DNA from: Cocos nucifera
Taxonomy: Eukaryota; Streptophyta; Magnoliopsida; Arecales; Arecaceae
Direction of reading: 5' to 3'
Length of the DNA: 64,000 nt
NCBI GenBank assembly: GCA_006176705.1
Contig: QRFJ01000021.1
Span: 2,004,208 to 2,068,207, forward strand
The position numbers and the translations under genes are program-made. The notes under the pieces were generated by a model. The model was not told the DNA's origin. It did no database searches and saw only the letters and a list, made by a program, of their open reading frames with translations. Of this stretch, positions 35,701 through 45,138 are shown in pieces. Every line of letters begins with the position of its first letter. The stretch's first letter is position 1.

Positions 35701-36090
35701 CGAGGAATGCATTCAGCTCCGAGATGAAATTGAGGAGCTCATCAGAAAGGAGCGGCTGGGTAAATTCCTCCGGCACCAGTCTGAAGCAGAAAAAGATCCA
35801 CCAAGGGTGCTGCCATAGCCAGAGACGGCAAGAAGCTCGGCATTGTCATAACTAGAGACCGCAAGGAGGTCGGCCATCTTATGGCCTCATCCATATTGCC
35901 CCTGGGAGGAGCTTGGTGCATCAGCGATTCATCGTCTTCCAGCGACAAGAGCTTGCACCAAATTGAGAAGGCCAGCATGAGGAGGTCGTCCGACCTGGGA
36001 CTTACTGCTAAAAAAATGCGAAGAAACAACGCTACCATGACCCTAAAACACAGAATTTGGGGATGCACTGTCAGGAAGAAGTAGTCAATA
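32764..36090 (+). pseudogene. Decayed TAT-like gag, interrupted by a nested LTR
   Basis: The N-terminal Gag part lies at 32764-33310, followed by a repetitive stretch to 34052 in which phrases like GAATGAAGTTCGGCGCAAGCGAG recur. The C-terminal part resumes after the nested LTR. Near 35620-35720 it encodes LPRPEGLRSSPNKRDRNKYC then LYHRNHDH, the Gag nucleocapsid-like motif of TAT/Ogre-type gypsy elements. A conserved tail follows at 35880-36084 with CISDSSSSSDKSLHQIEKAS and MRRSS. Frameshifts and the nested insertion destroy the frame. The central Gag domain seen in the minus-strand sister (42742-44264) is missing or unrecognisable here. Confidence 0.7.
34058..35309 (+). mobile_element. Nested solo LTR, type B, TSD GTTGG
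   Basis: The 1252-bp LTR begins TGTTGGGGATAAATCCC and ends TTTCTACACCAATA; the terminal CA has mutated to TA. Perfect 5-bp duplications GTTGG flank it (34053-34057 and 35310-35314). A TATA-like CTATAAAGGGCCC is near 35058-35070. The first part is made of diverged short motifs of the type GCGGCCGAACTCCTC. It inserted into the gag region of the surrounding element, so it is younger than that insertion. Confidence 0.9.
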
Positions 36091-36187
36091 ATTGCTGCGT
36101 TAGAAACAGGAGGAGAACCTCATAGTAACGCAAGTAATAACCTCAGCTAAAGATAAGATCTCTCTCGAATAAAGGCTCATTCATAAA

Positions 36188-36620
36188 GGACGAGATGGGG
36201 GAGACGGACGACGTCCGAATGTGCCCCAACAGCCCATTAGAAACAGGAGGAGAACTTCGTCCTAACGCAAGCAAAATCGAAGGCCTCGTTCACCTTAGAC
36301 GAGATGGGGGGAGATGGGACGACGGTCCGAATGTGCCCCCACAGCCCGTTAGGAACAGGAGGAGAACCTCGTCCTAACGCGAGCAAAGTCGAAGGCCTCG
36401 TTCACAAAGGACGAGATGGAGGGAGAGGCGCGGACGACGGTCCGTATGTGCCCCCACAGCCCGTTAGGAACAGGAGGAGAACCTCGTCCTAATGCGAGCA
36501 AAGTCGAAGGCCTCGTTCACAAAGGACGAGATGGGGGAGAGGCTCTGACAGCGGCCCTTATGTGCCCCCACAGTCCATTAGGAACAGGAGAATCTCATCC
36601 TAATGCGAGCAATAACTTTG
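36188..36620 (+). repeat. Tandem repeat, about 112 bp x 4, in the retroelement internal region
   Basis: Units begin at GGACGAGATGGGGG-like sites near 36188, 36298, 36409 and 36524. Each continues through GTGCCCCCACAGCCCGTTAG, then GAACAGGAGGAGAACCTCGT and a stretch with GCCTCGTTCAC. Spacing is 110, 111 and 115 bp. Sister internal regions on minus (near 40725-40765 and 42385-42430) show only a single copy of the core, so the array expanded in this element or its lineage. Confidence 0.88.
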
Positions 36621-36965
36621 GCTAGAGATAAGATCTCTCTCGAGAAGTTCGGTCAGAGATAAAATCTCTCCCGATCAGCGACTTCGACTAGAGATAAGAT
36701 CTCTCCTGAAGCGTCCGACGACCACGACTATGGGTAAGGCCCGCAACAACCTTGGCCAGAGCGCCCGAGAAGCCTCGGATAGAGATAAGGCCCGGGACAA
36801 CCTCGATCAGAGCACCCAAGAAACCTCGGATAGAGATAAGGTCCATAACAACCTCGACCAAGATGCCCGAGACGACCTCGGCTAGAGATAAGCAATCTCC
36901 CGAGCGTCCGGGCCAACCTCTGCTGGAGAGCTTCAACTTCAACATCAACTTTAGTCGGAGATGAG
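36620..36965 (+). repeat. GAGATAAGATCTC repeat array before the polypurine tract
   Basis: The phrase GAGATAAGATCTCTC, or a close variant such as GAGATAAAATCTC or GAGATAAGGCC, recurs about every 40-60 bp between descriptors like CTCGACCAGAGCGCCCGAG. It occupies the end of the internal region, between the gag tail and the polypurine tract. The same array occurs in the minus-orientation relatives at 40085-40690 and 41880-42345, so it is a family trait. Confidence 0.8.
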
Positions 36966-37063
36966 ATCTCCTCCGAGCTTCGATCTGTACCAGTGAAGAC
37001 TTCGACAATCGCCTTTTCTGCACTCCCTTCCTTTGAGTTTCGAACTCGGAAGTGGGGGGCTAG

Positions 37064-38692
37064 TGTTGGGGATGAATCCCGCTCATGCCGAAGTCAAGTT
37101 CAGTGCCCAGCCTGATGCGGCCAGTAGCTACGAAAGAACTTCGGCGAATGGTTCTTGGCCGAACTATTACAGCCGACCAAACTGATAAGCGGTCGAGCCC
37201 CTTCAGACTCTCAACGGCCGAACTCCTCAAGCGGCCGTCCCTTCAGCTGACCGAACTTCGCAGCAGTAATCCCTCAACCGAACTTCTCAACTTACTCCTC
37301 GGCCGGACTTCTTCGAGAGCCGGACTCCTCCCAGAAACCTTCTTCATCCAGCCGAACTCCTCAGCGGTCGAGCTTCCAATGGCCGAACCTCTAGGGAAGC
37401 CGAACTTCTTACTGGCTGTTGATGGATTCCTACAAGCGATCCCACTACTAAACGGTTACACGATAATAATGATCGGCATTTATCAAGTCAATAACGATCG
37501 GCATTTAAAGTCAATAACGATCGACATTGATCAGGACAGTTACGATAATCATTAATCAAGGCAGTTACGATAAGCTCCCTCTATAAAAGGATCCTTCAGA
37601 TACGCCTATGCTAGGTTCTAAAAATCCTTCTCTCCTCCTCAAAACTCTATTGAACTCCACACTGAGCACTCCATTCCTGTTGACTGGAGCTGACTTGATC
37701 GTCGGAGGGTTTTGTCGGAGTCACCCCCCACCGACTTCGGACGGAACTTTATTTTGTAGGTCCCTGGCGGTGACCTCATCGGCCTCCTTCAGCGGATTCT
37801 GACGGCGACCTCATCGGCCTATAATTCAGTAGATTTCGACGACGACCAGTTTTTGCGTCAACAGGGATAAACTCCGCTCCTGTCGAAGTCAAGTTCGGTG
37901 CCCAGCCTGATGCGGCCAGTAGCCACGGAAGAACTTCGGCGGATGGATCTTGGCCGAACTATTACAGCCGATCGAACTGCTAAGTGGCCGAGCTCCTTCG
38001 GACTCCCAGCGGCCGAACTCCTCAAGCGGCCGTCCCTTCAGCCGGCCGAACTCCGCAGCAATAGTCCCTCGACCGAACTTCTCAGCTTACTCCTCGGCCG
38101 GACTTCTACGGAAGTCGGACTCCCTGCGAACTTCTCCAGCGGCCGAGCTTCTACGGAAGCCAGACTTCATGCGGGCTTCTCCAGCGGCCGAGCTTCTATG
38201 GAAGCCGGACTCCCTGCGGACTTCTTCAGCGGACGGACTTCTCAATGGCCAAACTTTCATGAAAGCCGAACTTCTTATGACGGATTCCTGCAGGCGATCC
38301 CGCTACGGTTACACGATAATAACGATCGATATTTATCGAGTTAATAACGATCGACATTTATCGAGTTAATAACGATCGGCATTTATCAAGTCAATAACGA
38401 TCGGCATTTATCGAGTTAATAACAATCATTAATCAAGGCGGTTACAATAAGCTCCATCTATAAAAAGGATCCTTCGGATACACTTATGCTAGGTTATGAA
38501 AACCTTCTCTTCTCCTCAAAACTCTACCGAGCACTCCATTCCTGTTGACTGAAGCTGATTTGATTATCGGAGGGTCCTACTGGAGCCACCCCCATCGGCT
38601 CCAGATGGAATTTTATTTTGCATATCTCCGGCGGCGACCTCATCGGCCTCAACTCCAGCGGACTCTGGCGATAGCCAGATTCTGCGTCAACA
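37064..38692 (+). repeat. Two directly joined type A 3' LTRs
   Basis: The first LTR is complete (37064-37863, TGTTGGGGATGAATCC to TTTTTGCGTCAACA). The second follows with no spacer (37864-38692), starting GGGATAAACTCCGC, so it lacks the first five bases TGTTG, and ends TCTGCGTCAACA. Both have TATA boxes (near 37580 and 38459). The second has four 25-bp U3 repeats at 38318-38417. The two differ at many bases and in length, so they are not a recent duplication of one another. Confidence 0.9.
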
Positions 38693-38859
38693 ATATGAAT
38701 ATAGAATGTTTCAGAAATAGAAAGATTTTTTCATCATTTAAAATTTTAAATAAAAAAAAACTATGGGCATTAAATATATGTTAGAAATCGGTGGCTATAT
38801 GAATGGTATATGTTTTCTATACCAGGTGCGGTGTACAAAAACATTTCTCGTTTACAAGG

Positions 38860-39511
38860 TTAAAAATGTGGGCTCCTGATTGTCACAAGGATTCTCCTTA
38901 TTTTCTGAGATAGCGAAATACCACCTATTCTTGGGCTCCCATTTAGATGTCGAAACTCGAAAGAAGCCGAGGACCAGCATCCTCTCTTGTCAGTTCGGCC
39001 AGAGGGACGAAGGTCCTTTGGATGGCAGGCTGGAGGCCTACTACATGGCCCAATTTTGTTATCCATCTTGGATGGGGATGTTCATGGTCTTCGGAGATAT
39101 CTATGCTAACTGTTGCGCAACAAGTTGACAAGTGTCACATTAAGTTTGTTTACGGGTCATTATTTTGAATCTTGCTCATGATGGTTCCAATCCGAGAAAC
39201 TGGACTATTGGAAGTAAAGGTTGGCACCTGTTCATGTCTTTGAATGGTATTTTTGCGCATAGCGACATGAATTGAAATGCATTATTACCAGTGCTAATAC
39301 AAGGAAGAATGCTGTCGTGATTTATGTGTGGAAACAAAAAAAATTTTGAGAATCCATCGTTGCATGACATTTTGTTGTTCGGTAAAGTTGATGACCATTA
39401 GATGAGAGTGTGGGCAATGACTAGATAAGCCATTTAAAGGTGCAGACTGCACTTAATATACCATCCGTTCAACATACAATGTTATATTTCTGAATGAAAA
39501 TGATTAGGTTT
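38860..39511. other. Intergenic spacer, nothing recognised
   Basis: The sequence from the MITE target duplication to the next LTR contains only short open frames (for example 38880-39128), with no family motif on either strand. I see no repeat termini. Confidence 0.5.
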
Positions 39512-40996
39512 TGTTGGTGTAGAATCTGATTGTCGCCGGATTCAGCTAGAGTGGAGGAGAACGAGGTCGCCATTGGTGATCTGCAAAATAAAGTTTCATC
39601 CGAAGTCGATGGGGATGGCTCCGATAGGACCCTCCGATGATCAAGTCAGCTCTTCTGACCAATAGAAATGGAGTACTCTGGAATGAGTTTGGCAGAGTTT
39701 AGAGAAGGAGAGGAGAGATTGAAGTTCGATGGAACGAGCTCTTGCATAATTCGGGAGGAGAAAGGAGGATCGGTGCGGACGTCATCATGATGAGCCGGAG
39801 CGACGTAGTCGAGCTCTTCAATCCGTCGGTCCATCTTTCGCAGTCTGTGATCGAGAGCATCATCTTGGTTGCAAATCTTGGGGTCTTTCGGCTATAAATG
39901 GAAAAGATCTCCTCTAGAGGAGAACCATGATGCGAATACGGATCCTCGACTCTCTATTTCTCCTTCTCCAGGGGGATGGGTACGCTAGGCCGAATGCTCT
40001 TCCTTAAGGCTGGTTCTTGGCATCCTGATGGTGGATTTGCTGGCACTGTTGCTGCTGAAAGCTGTCACATGGCCTGCATCATCTCTTGCGATAGAGGTTG
40101 ATGCAGGCGCTCGGGAAAGATCTTATCTACTGCAGTCAAGGTTGAACCGGACCCTCGGGGGAGATCTTATCTTCTGCGATCGAGGTTGATGCGGATGCTC
40201 GGGAGAAATCTTATCTCCTACAGTCGAGGTTGGCCCGGACCCTTGGGGGAGATCTTATCTCCTGCAGTCGAGTTTGCTGTTCAGGAGAGATCTTATCTCC
40301 TACAGCCGAGTTGATGTAGGCGCTCGGGGAAGATCTTATCTCCTGCAGCCGAGGTTGGTCCGGATCCTCGGGAGAGATCTTATCTCCTGCAGCAGAGATT
40401 GTTGCGGGTGCTTGGGGGAGATCTTATCTCTTGCAGCCGAGGTTGACCCGGACCCTCGGGGAGATCTTATCTCCTACGATCGAGGTTGATGCGGGCGCTC
40501 GGGGGAGATCTTATCTCCTGCAGCTGAGATTGGCCCAGATCCTTGGGAGAGATTTTATCTCCTACAGCCGAGGTTGCTGCTCAGAGGAGATCTTATCTCC
40601 TGCAGTCGAGATTGGCCTGGACCCTCGGGGGAGATCTTATCTCCTACAGCCGAGGTTGTTGCGGACCCTCGGAGGAGATCTTATCTCTAGCTGAGATTGA
40701 AGGACCTTGACTGGCTCATGTTAGGATGAGGTTCTCCTCCTATTCCTAACACGGCCATTATTGACCGGTTCTTTCCTGTCATCACGTAGTTTTTGCACCA
40801 AAGAACAATATTATTGAAAGAATTTTATTGAAAGGAGGTTACTGGCAGCGCATCCCCGAATTTTTTATGTTTTTGGATCGTGGTAGCGTTGTTCCTCCGA
40901 GCTCCTTCAGACGATAAGCTCCGGGCCGGACGACCTCCTCTATCTCATGCTGGCCTCCTCAATTTGGAGCAAGCTTCTCTTGACTTTGATGCTAGG
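39512..40996 (-). mobile_element. Fragment of a related LTR element (type B LTR end plus internal region)
   Basis: A minus-orientation type B LTR end starts TGTTGGTGTAGAATCTG at 39512 and continues to about 39700. It is joined to internal sequence that matches part of gag of the sister element (CTCTTGCATAATT near 39742 compared with 43681). Then come an array of about 42-bp repeats (40085-40690) and the post-gag tail (40800-40990). Most of gag is missing. No target duplication can be paired for 39512, so this is a rearranged remnant. Confidence 0.7.
40085..40690 (-). repeat. Array of about 14 units carrying GAGAT-N3-ATCTC
   Basis: I count 14 occurrences of (A/G)GATCTTATCT or close variants between about 40126 and 40690, spaced about 38-47 bp. 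Each is followed by CCTGCAG or CCTACAG, then TCGAGGTTG and CCCGGACCCTCGGG-like or GATGCGGGCGCTCGGG-like spacers. The last two alternate, so a higher-order dimer is visible. The core GAGATCTTATCTC is an inverted repeat with a 3-base centre. This is the largest array of this kind in the window. Confidence 0.9.
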
Positions 40997-41774
40997 TGTT
41001 GACGCAGAATCTGATCGTCACCGAAATTCGTCGGAGTGGAGGTCGATGAGGTCGCCGTCGGGGACCTGCAAAACAAAGTCCCATTCGGAGCCGATGGGGG
41101 TTGCTCCGGAGGGACCCTCCGACGATCAAATCAGCTCTAGTCAATAAGAATGGAGTGCTCAGTATGGAGTTTGATAGAGTTTAGAGGAGGAGAGAAGGAT
41201 TTTTAGAACCTAGCGTAAGCATATCTGGAGGATCCTTTTTATAGAGGAAGCTTGTTGTAACTGCCTTGATTAATGATTGTCGTAACTGTCCTGATCAATG
41301 CCGATCGTTATTGACTTTAAATGCCGATCGTTATTGACTTGATAAATGCCGATCGTTATTATCGTGTAACCGTTTAGTAGTGGGATCGTTTGCAGGAATC
41401 CGTCAACAGTCTGTAAAAAGTTTGACTTCCATAGAAGTTCGGCCACTAAGAAGTTCGATCGCTGGAGGAGTCCGCAAGGAGTCCGACTTCCGTAGAAGTC
41501 CGGTCAAGAAGTAAGCTGAGAAGTTTGATCGAGGGACTACTGCTGAGGAGTTCGGCCGCTAAGAGTCCGAAGCTCGGCCGCTGAGGAGTTCGGCCGAGGG
41601 ACGACCGCTGAGAAGTTCGACCATTGGGAGTCTAAAGGGGCTCGACCGCTTAGTAGTTCGGTCGGCTGTAATAGTTCGACCAAGATCCATCCGTCGAAGT
41701 TCTTCTGTGGTTACTGGCTGCATCAGGCTGGGCACCGAACTTGACTTCGGCAGGAGCGGGGTTTATCCCCAACA
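40997..41774 (-). repeat. 3' LTR (type A) of the minus-strand element
   Basis: In plus-strand reading it starts TGTTGACGCAGAATCTG and ends GTTTATCCCCAACA. Next to it the plus strand reads CTAGCCCCCCCACTT, the complement of a polypurine tract, which fixes this as the 3' LTR of a minus-oriented element. The TATA box is at about 41239 on the minus strand (complement of CCTTTTTATAGAGG). Confidence 0.88.
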
Positions 41775-41879
41775 CTAGCCCCCCCACTTTTAAGTTCGAA
41801 ACTCGAAGGAAGGGAGTGCAGAAAAGGCGACTGTCGAAGTCTTCTTCCGAGCTCCGTGCTGGTTTAGGTCGAAGCTCGG

Positions 41880-42345
41880 GGAAGATCTCATCTCCGGCTA
41901 AAGTTGATATTGAAGTTGAAGCCTGGGGGAGATTCCATCTCCAACCGAGGTTGAGGTAGGCCTCGTCTCTTGCGATCGAGGTCGGAGGTTGAGCTCATCG
42001 GAGGCGACATTGTCTCCTACAGTCGAGGTTGAAGTTGAAGCTCTCCAACCGAGGTTGGTCCGGTTGCTCGGGGGAGACCTTATTTGATCGAGGTTGACAG
42101 GGTCACTCAGGAGAGATCTTATCTCTGGCCGAAGTCGCTTCTCGGGAGAGATGAGGTTGTCAGCAGTCGTTCGGAAGAGATCTTATCTCTGGTCGAAGTC
42201 GCTTCTTGGGAGAGATCTTATCTCTGGCCGAATTTCTCGGGAGAGATCTTATCTCTAGCCGAGGTGGTCGCTCGGGAGAGATCTTATCTCTGGCTCGGGG
42301 GAACTTCTCAGCCGAGCTTCACTCGGGGGAGATCTTATCTCCTAG
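41880..42345 (-). repeat. Second GAGATCTTATCTC array
   Basis: At least five copies of GAGATCTTATCTC(T/C) lie between 42112 and 42342, with diverged ones (GATCTCATCTCC, GATTCCATCTCC) at 41884-41942. Spacers read TGGCCGAAGTCGCTTCTCGG or similar. It occupies the same place relative to the polypurine tract as the arrays at 36620-36965 and 40085-40690. Confidence 0.85.
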
Positions 42346-42397
42346 TCCGAGGTGCGTCACTCAAGGTCTGATGGTCTTTGCGACCTTATTGCTCGCG

Positions 42398-44264
42398 TTA
42401 GGACGAGGTTCTCCTCCTGTTCCTAACGCGGTTGGCTGCTTCTTTCCCTGTCACTATATGGTTTTCGCATCCAGGAATAATATTATCGAAAGAAAGAAAT
42501 TTTATTGAAAGGAAGTTACTAGTAGCGCATCCCCAAATTCTGTATTTCAAGATCGTGATAACGTTGTTCCTCCGCATTTCTTCGGCAATAAGTTCCGGGG
42601 TGGACGACCTCCTCATGCTGGCCTCCTCAATTTGGTGCAAGCTCTTGTTGCTGGGAGACGACGAATCGCTGATGCACCGAGATCTTCCCAGGGGCAATGT
42701 GAACGACGCCGTAAGGTGGCCGACCTTCTTGCAGTCTCTGGCTACGGCAGCGCCCTTAGCCGATCTTTTTCTGCTTCAGGCCGGTACCGGAGGAATTTAC
42801 CCAGCCGCCCCGTTCTGACGAGCTCCTCAATTTCGTCTCGGAGCTGGATGCATCCCTCCGTGTCGTGGCCGTGGTCGTGATGGTAGAGGCAGTACTTATT
42901 TCGATCGCGCTTGTTTGGGGGAGATCGTAATCCTTCCGGTCTTGGCAGCTGGTTTTTTACTTCGGTGAGAATCTGGGTTCGAGGAGCGTTGAGGGGGGCA
43001 TAGTCGGCGGAACCTTCCGGGAGGAGGACTTCTTCGCGCCTCTTTATCAGGGCGAGTTCGAGGAGTTCGGGCCCGCCTGCTTTCGTAGGGGGTCTGCGAG
43101 TGCAGCCGAACTTCACCCAGCTCTTCCTCGTCCGCCAGCCGGTCCTTTCTGACGAGCTCCTCATCTTTCAATTTGAAGGCTTCTTCCGCACGGGCATATC
43201 TCTCGGCTCGAGCCAGCAGGTCGGCGAAGTCCCTGGGATACTTTTTTTCCAGAGAGAACAGCAAGTTATTTTTCTGAAGGCCGCCCTTAAGTGCGGCCAT
43301 CGCGACAGACTGGTCCAAGGTCCCGGACTTCCAATGCCGCGACGTTAAACCGAGTGACGTAAGTCCGGATGGATTCCCCTTGCTTCTGCTTGACGCTCAT
43401 CAGGGAATCTGAACCTCGGCTCGGTCGTCGGCTGCTGATGAAGTGGGCCGCGAACCGACTGCTCATCTGGTCGAAAGAGAAGATCGTGTTTGGCTTCAAC
43501 GCCGAGTACCAGTTCCTCGCTGCTCCCTTTAAGGTAGATGGGAAGGCTCGGCACAGCATGGCATCTCTGAAGCGCCGTGAAGCAGCATCATGGCACGGAA
43601 GGCCCCCAGGTGATCAACCGGATCAGAAGTTCCATCGTAGCTTTCCAGTTGAGGGAGCTCGAAGGTCGGCGGTACAGGACTCTTGCATAATTTTCTGGAG
43701 AAGGGAGGAAAGGGGAATATCGTTACCGCGGGAGGAAGGAGTATGACGAAGTTCTTCTATGCTCCATCTCCCATTCTCCAGGGGCGACTTGGGTATCCTT
43801 AATCCCCAAGGTCTTCTCGCGGAATAGGTGTGAAGCCTCTCCCTGGGTTTTGGCGGTCCGAGCAGGGGCTCTTTGCCGGCTGCCCTTCTCTCCCGAGGGC
43901 CGGAGGTCGGTGCCCACATGGTTTCCTGGACTGGAGTTCCCGGGCTCCGGGGAACCCCGCTGCTGTCGAGTAGGGCGCCGGACCTGCAATGCGTGGCCTC
44001 CATGAGGCCACGTAAGACCTACCTCTGGACAAGCAGGTCGAACTGCTTCACATCCACCGCGGGTACGGAGGTGGAACCTGAGCGGCCGGGGCCGGAGTGG
44101 GAGCGGACGGACCCGAACGGGATCGGGCCGCGGAGGCTGCCGACCTCCGGGTCGAGGCTCTTCTGGGGGGCATTTTTCTCTTCCAGAAAAGGAATACTGA
44201 AGAGGGAGAAGAGAGATCCGGAGCAGGGGAAGGAAATCGTCGCCGAGCACTCCTTTAAGAACAA
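42398..44264 (-). pseudogene. TAT-like retrotransposon gag with frameshifts
   Basis: Read on minus: an N-terminal region (44264 to about 43730), then the Gag core at 43559-43287 (AFPSTLKGAARNWYSALKPN, SFDQMSSRFAAHF, QGESIRTYVTRFN). A frame change leads to 43318-42896 (MDQSVAMAALKGGLQKNNLL, FADLLARAERYARAEEAFK). Another leads to 43164-42742, with NKRDRNKYCLYHHDHGHDTE then GCIQLRDEIEELVRTGRLGK. The CX2HX4GHXTEXC-like spacing is the nucleocapsid signature of TAT/Ogre gypsy elements. A tail at 42697-42398 (CISDSS, SLHQIEEASMRRSS) matches the plus-strand relative at 35880-36084. At least two frameshifts break it. Confidence 0.85.
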
Positions 44265-44283
44265 GGGAACCTCGAAGGTTCAG

Positions 44284-44304
44284 GCCCTTCCTCTAGCGCC
44301 AATC
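44284..44304 (-). other. Putative primer-binding site of the minus-strand element
   Basis: Directly inside the 5' LTR, the minus strand reads GATTGGCGCTAGAGGAAGG. The TGGCGC start is what is expected of a site pairing with a tRNA 3' CCA end. I did not match the rest to a particular tRNA. The plus-strand relative has a mutated version at 32742 (GATTGATGCTAGAAGG). Confidence 0.6.
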
Positions 44305-45138
44305 TGTTGGTGCAGAAATCCGATCGTCCGTCCGGAGGTCGCCGGAAATCGAGGCCGCTGAGGTCGCCGCCGGGGACCTGCAAAACAAAGTCCCATCCGA
44401 AGTCGATGGAGGTGGCTCCGGAAGGACCCTCCGATGATCAAGTACAGGAACGGAGTGCTCAGTATGGAGTTCGGTAGAGTTTAGAGGAGGAGAGAAGGGT
44501 TTTTAGAATCTGGCGTAAGCATATCTAGAGGATCCTTTATAGAGAGAGCTTGTTGTAACTGCCTTGATTAATGATTGTCGTAACTGTCCTGATTAATGCT
44601 GATCATTATTGACTTTAAATGCCGATCGTTATTGACTTGATAAATGCCGAACGTTATTATCGTGTAATCGTTTAGTAGTGGGATCGCTTGCAGAAATCTG
44701 TCAACAGTCTGTAAGAAGGGAAAGCTCGGAAGGAGTTTGGTTTCCATAAACATCTGGCTGGAGGAGTGCGGCTTAGGCTCGATCGCTGGGGAGTTCGAAA
44801 GGAGCTCGACTGCTGAGGAGTCCGATCGAAGGGGATGTCTGGGAGGAGTTCGGCTCTTGAAGAAGTTCGGCCAAAGAAAAAGCTTCGAGGGAGTTCAGCT
44901 CCCGCAGGCGTCTGGATGGAAGAGCGCAGAGAAAGTTCGGCTCTTATGAAAGTCCGACTGAAGCTCGGCCGCTGAGGAATTCGGCTAAAGCCCGACGCTG
45001 GGAGTCGGAAGGAGCTCGACTGCTAAAGAGTTCGACTGGTTGAAGGAGTTCGACTAAGATCTGTCTGCTGAAGCTCTTCCATGGCTATCGGTTGCATTAG
45101 GCTGAGCATCGAGCTGGACTTCAGCAGGAGCGGGGTTT
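44305..45138 (-). repeat. 5' LTR, chimeric between types A and B
   Basis: In plus reading it starts TGTTGGTGCAGAAATCCG, a type B terminus. The part 44480-44720 has the A-type U3 repeats (GATAAATGCCGAACGTTATT and neighbours). From about 44725 on it follows type B (TTGCATTAGGCTGAGCATCG near 45092). It stops at GGGGTTTATCC, without the final CCAACA, and runs straight into plus-orientation type B sequence at 45139. The 3' LTR of the same element is pure type A. Confidence 0.7.

Larger units (their letters stand above)
32169..38692 (+). mobile_element. Non-autonomous gypsy/TAT-like LTR retrotransposon with duplicated 3' LTR, TSD ATATG
   Basis: Perfect 5-bp duplications ATATG flank the element (32164-32168 and 38693-38697). 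Order: 5' LTR 32169-32741, internal region 32742-37063, 3' LTR 37064-37863, and directly adjoining it a further LTR 37864-38692. A polypurine tract (AGTGGGGGGCTAG, 37051-37063) precedes the first 3' LTR. The internal region holds gag remnants, tandem repeats and a nested solo LTR (34058-35309). I see no protease, reverse transcriptase, RNase H or integrase motifs, so it must have moved with enzymes from a partner element. Confidence 0.85.
30845..38849. mobile_element. Mutator-like MITE swollen by nested LTR elements, 10-bp TSD
   Basis: The left end starts GAGAAATACTTTGTGCATCG and the right end, read on minus from 38849, starts GAGAAATGTTTTTGTACACC. Both are flanked by a perfect 10-bp direct repeat GTTTACAAGG (30835-30844 and 38850-38859). 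Further in, the arms share TTTATTTAAAATTTTAAAT at about 30967-30986 and, on minus, about 38755-38737. Similar termini with 9-10-bp duplications are typical of Mutator-like elements. Taking out the LTR-derived insertions (31033-32102 and 32169-38692) leaves about 0.4 kb with no coding capacity, that is, a MITE. It relied on a transposase from elsewhere. Confidence 0.85.
40997..45138 (-). mobile_element. Minus-strand non-autonomous LTR element, gag only
   Basis: In minus orientation: 5' LTR 44305-45138, primer-binding site at about 44284-44302, gag region about 44264-42740, conserved tail, repeat array 41880-42345, polypurine tract at 41775-41795, and 3' LTR 40997-41774. Transposase or pol domains are absent: the internal region is only about 2.5 kb. 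The short sequences next to 40997 (CTAGG) and 41774 (CTAGC) resemble each other, but the second is the family's normal polypurine-tract junction, so I do not count them as a target duplication. The right LTR is truncated before its terminal CCAACA. Confidence 0.75.

Noticed and set aside
3265..38344. The same open reading frame (MRPVATEELRRM..LGRTIT) in several type A LTRs at 3265, 32208, 37085 and 37898, as a possible conserved LTR-encoded protein
   Set aside because: It lies in the GC-rich repeated motif of U3 where stops are rare, is open in several other frames too, has low complexity, and matches no family. The shared start simply reflects shared LTR sequence.
40992..41779. CTAGG/CTAGC as the target duplication of a solo LTR at 40997-41774
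   Set aside because: CTAG next to a C/G run is the family's normal polypurine-tract junction (compare 37051-37064), so the match is expected without an insertion.
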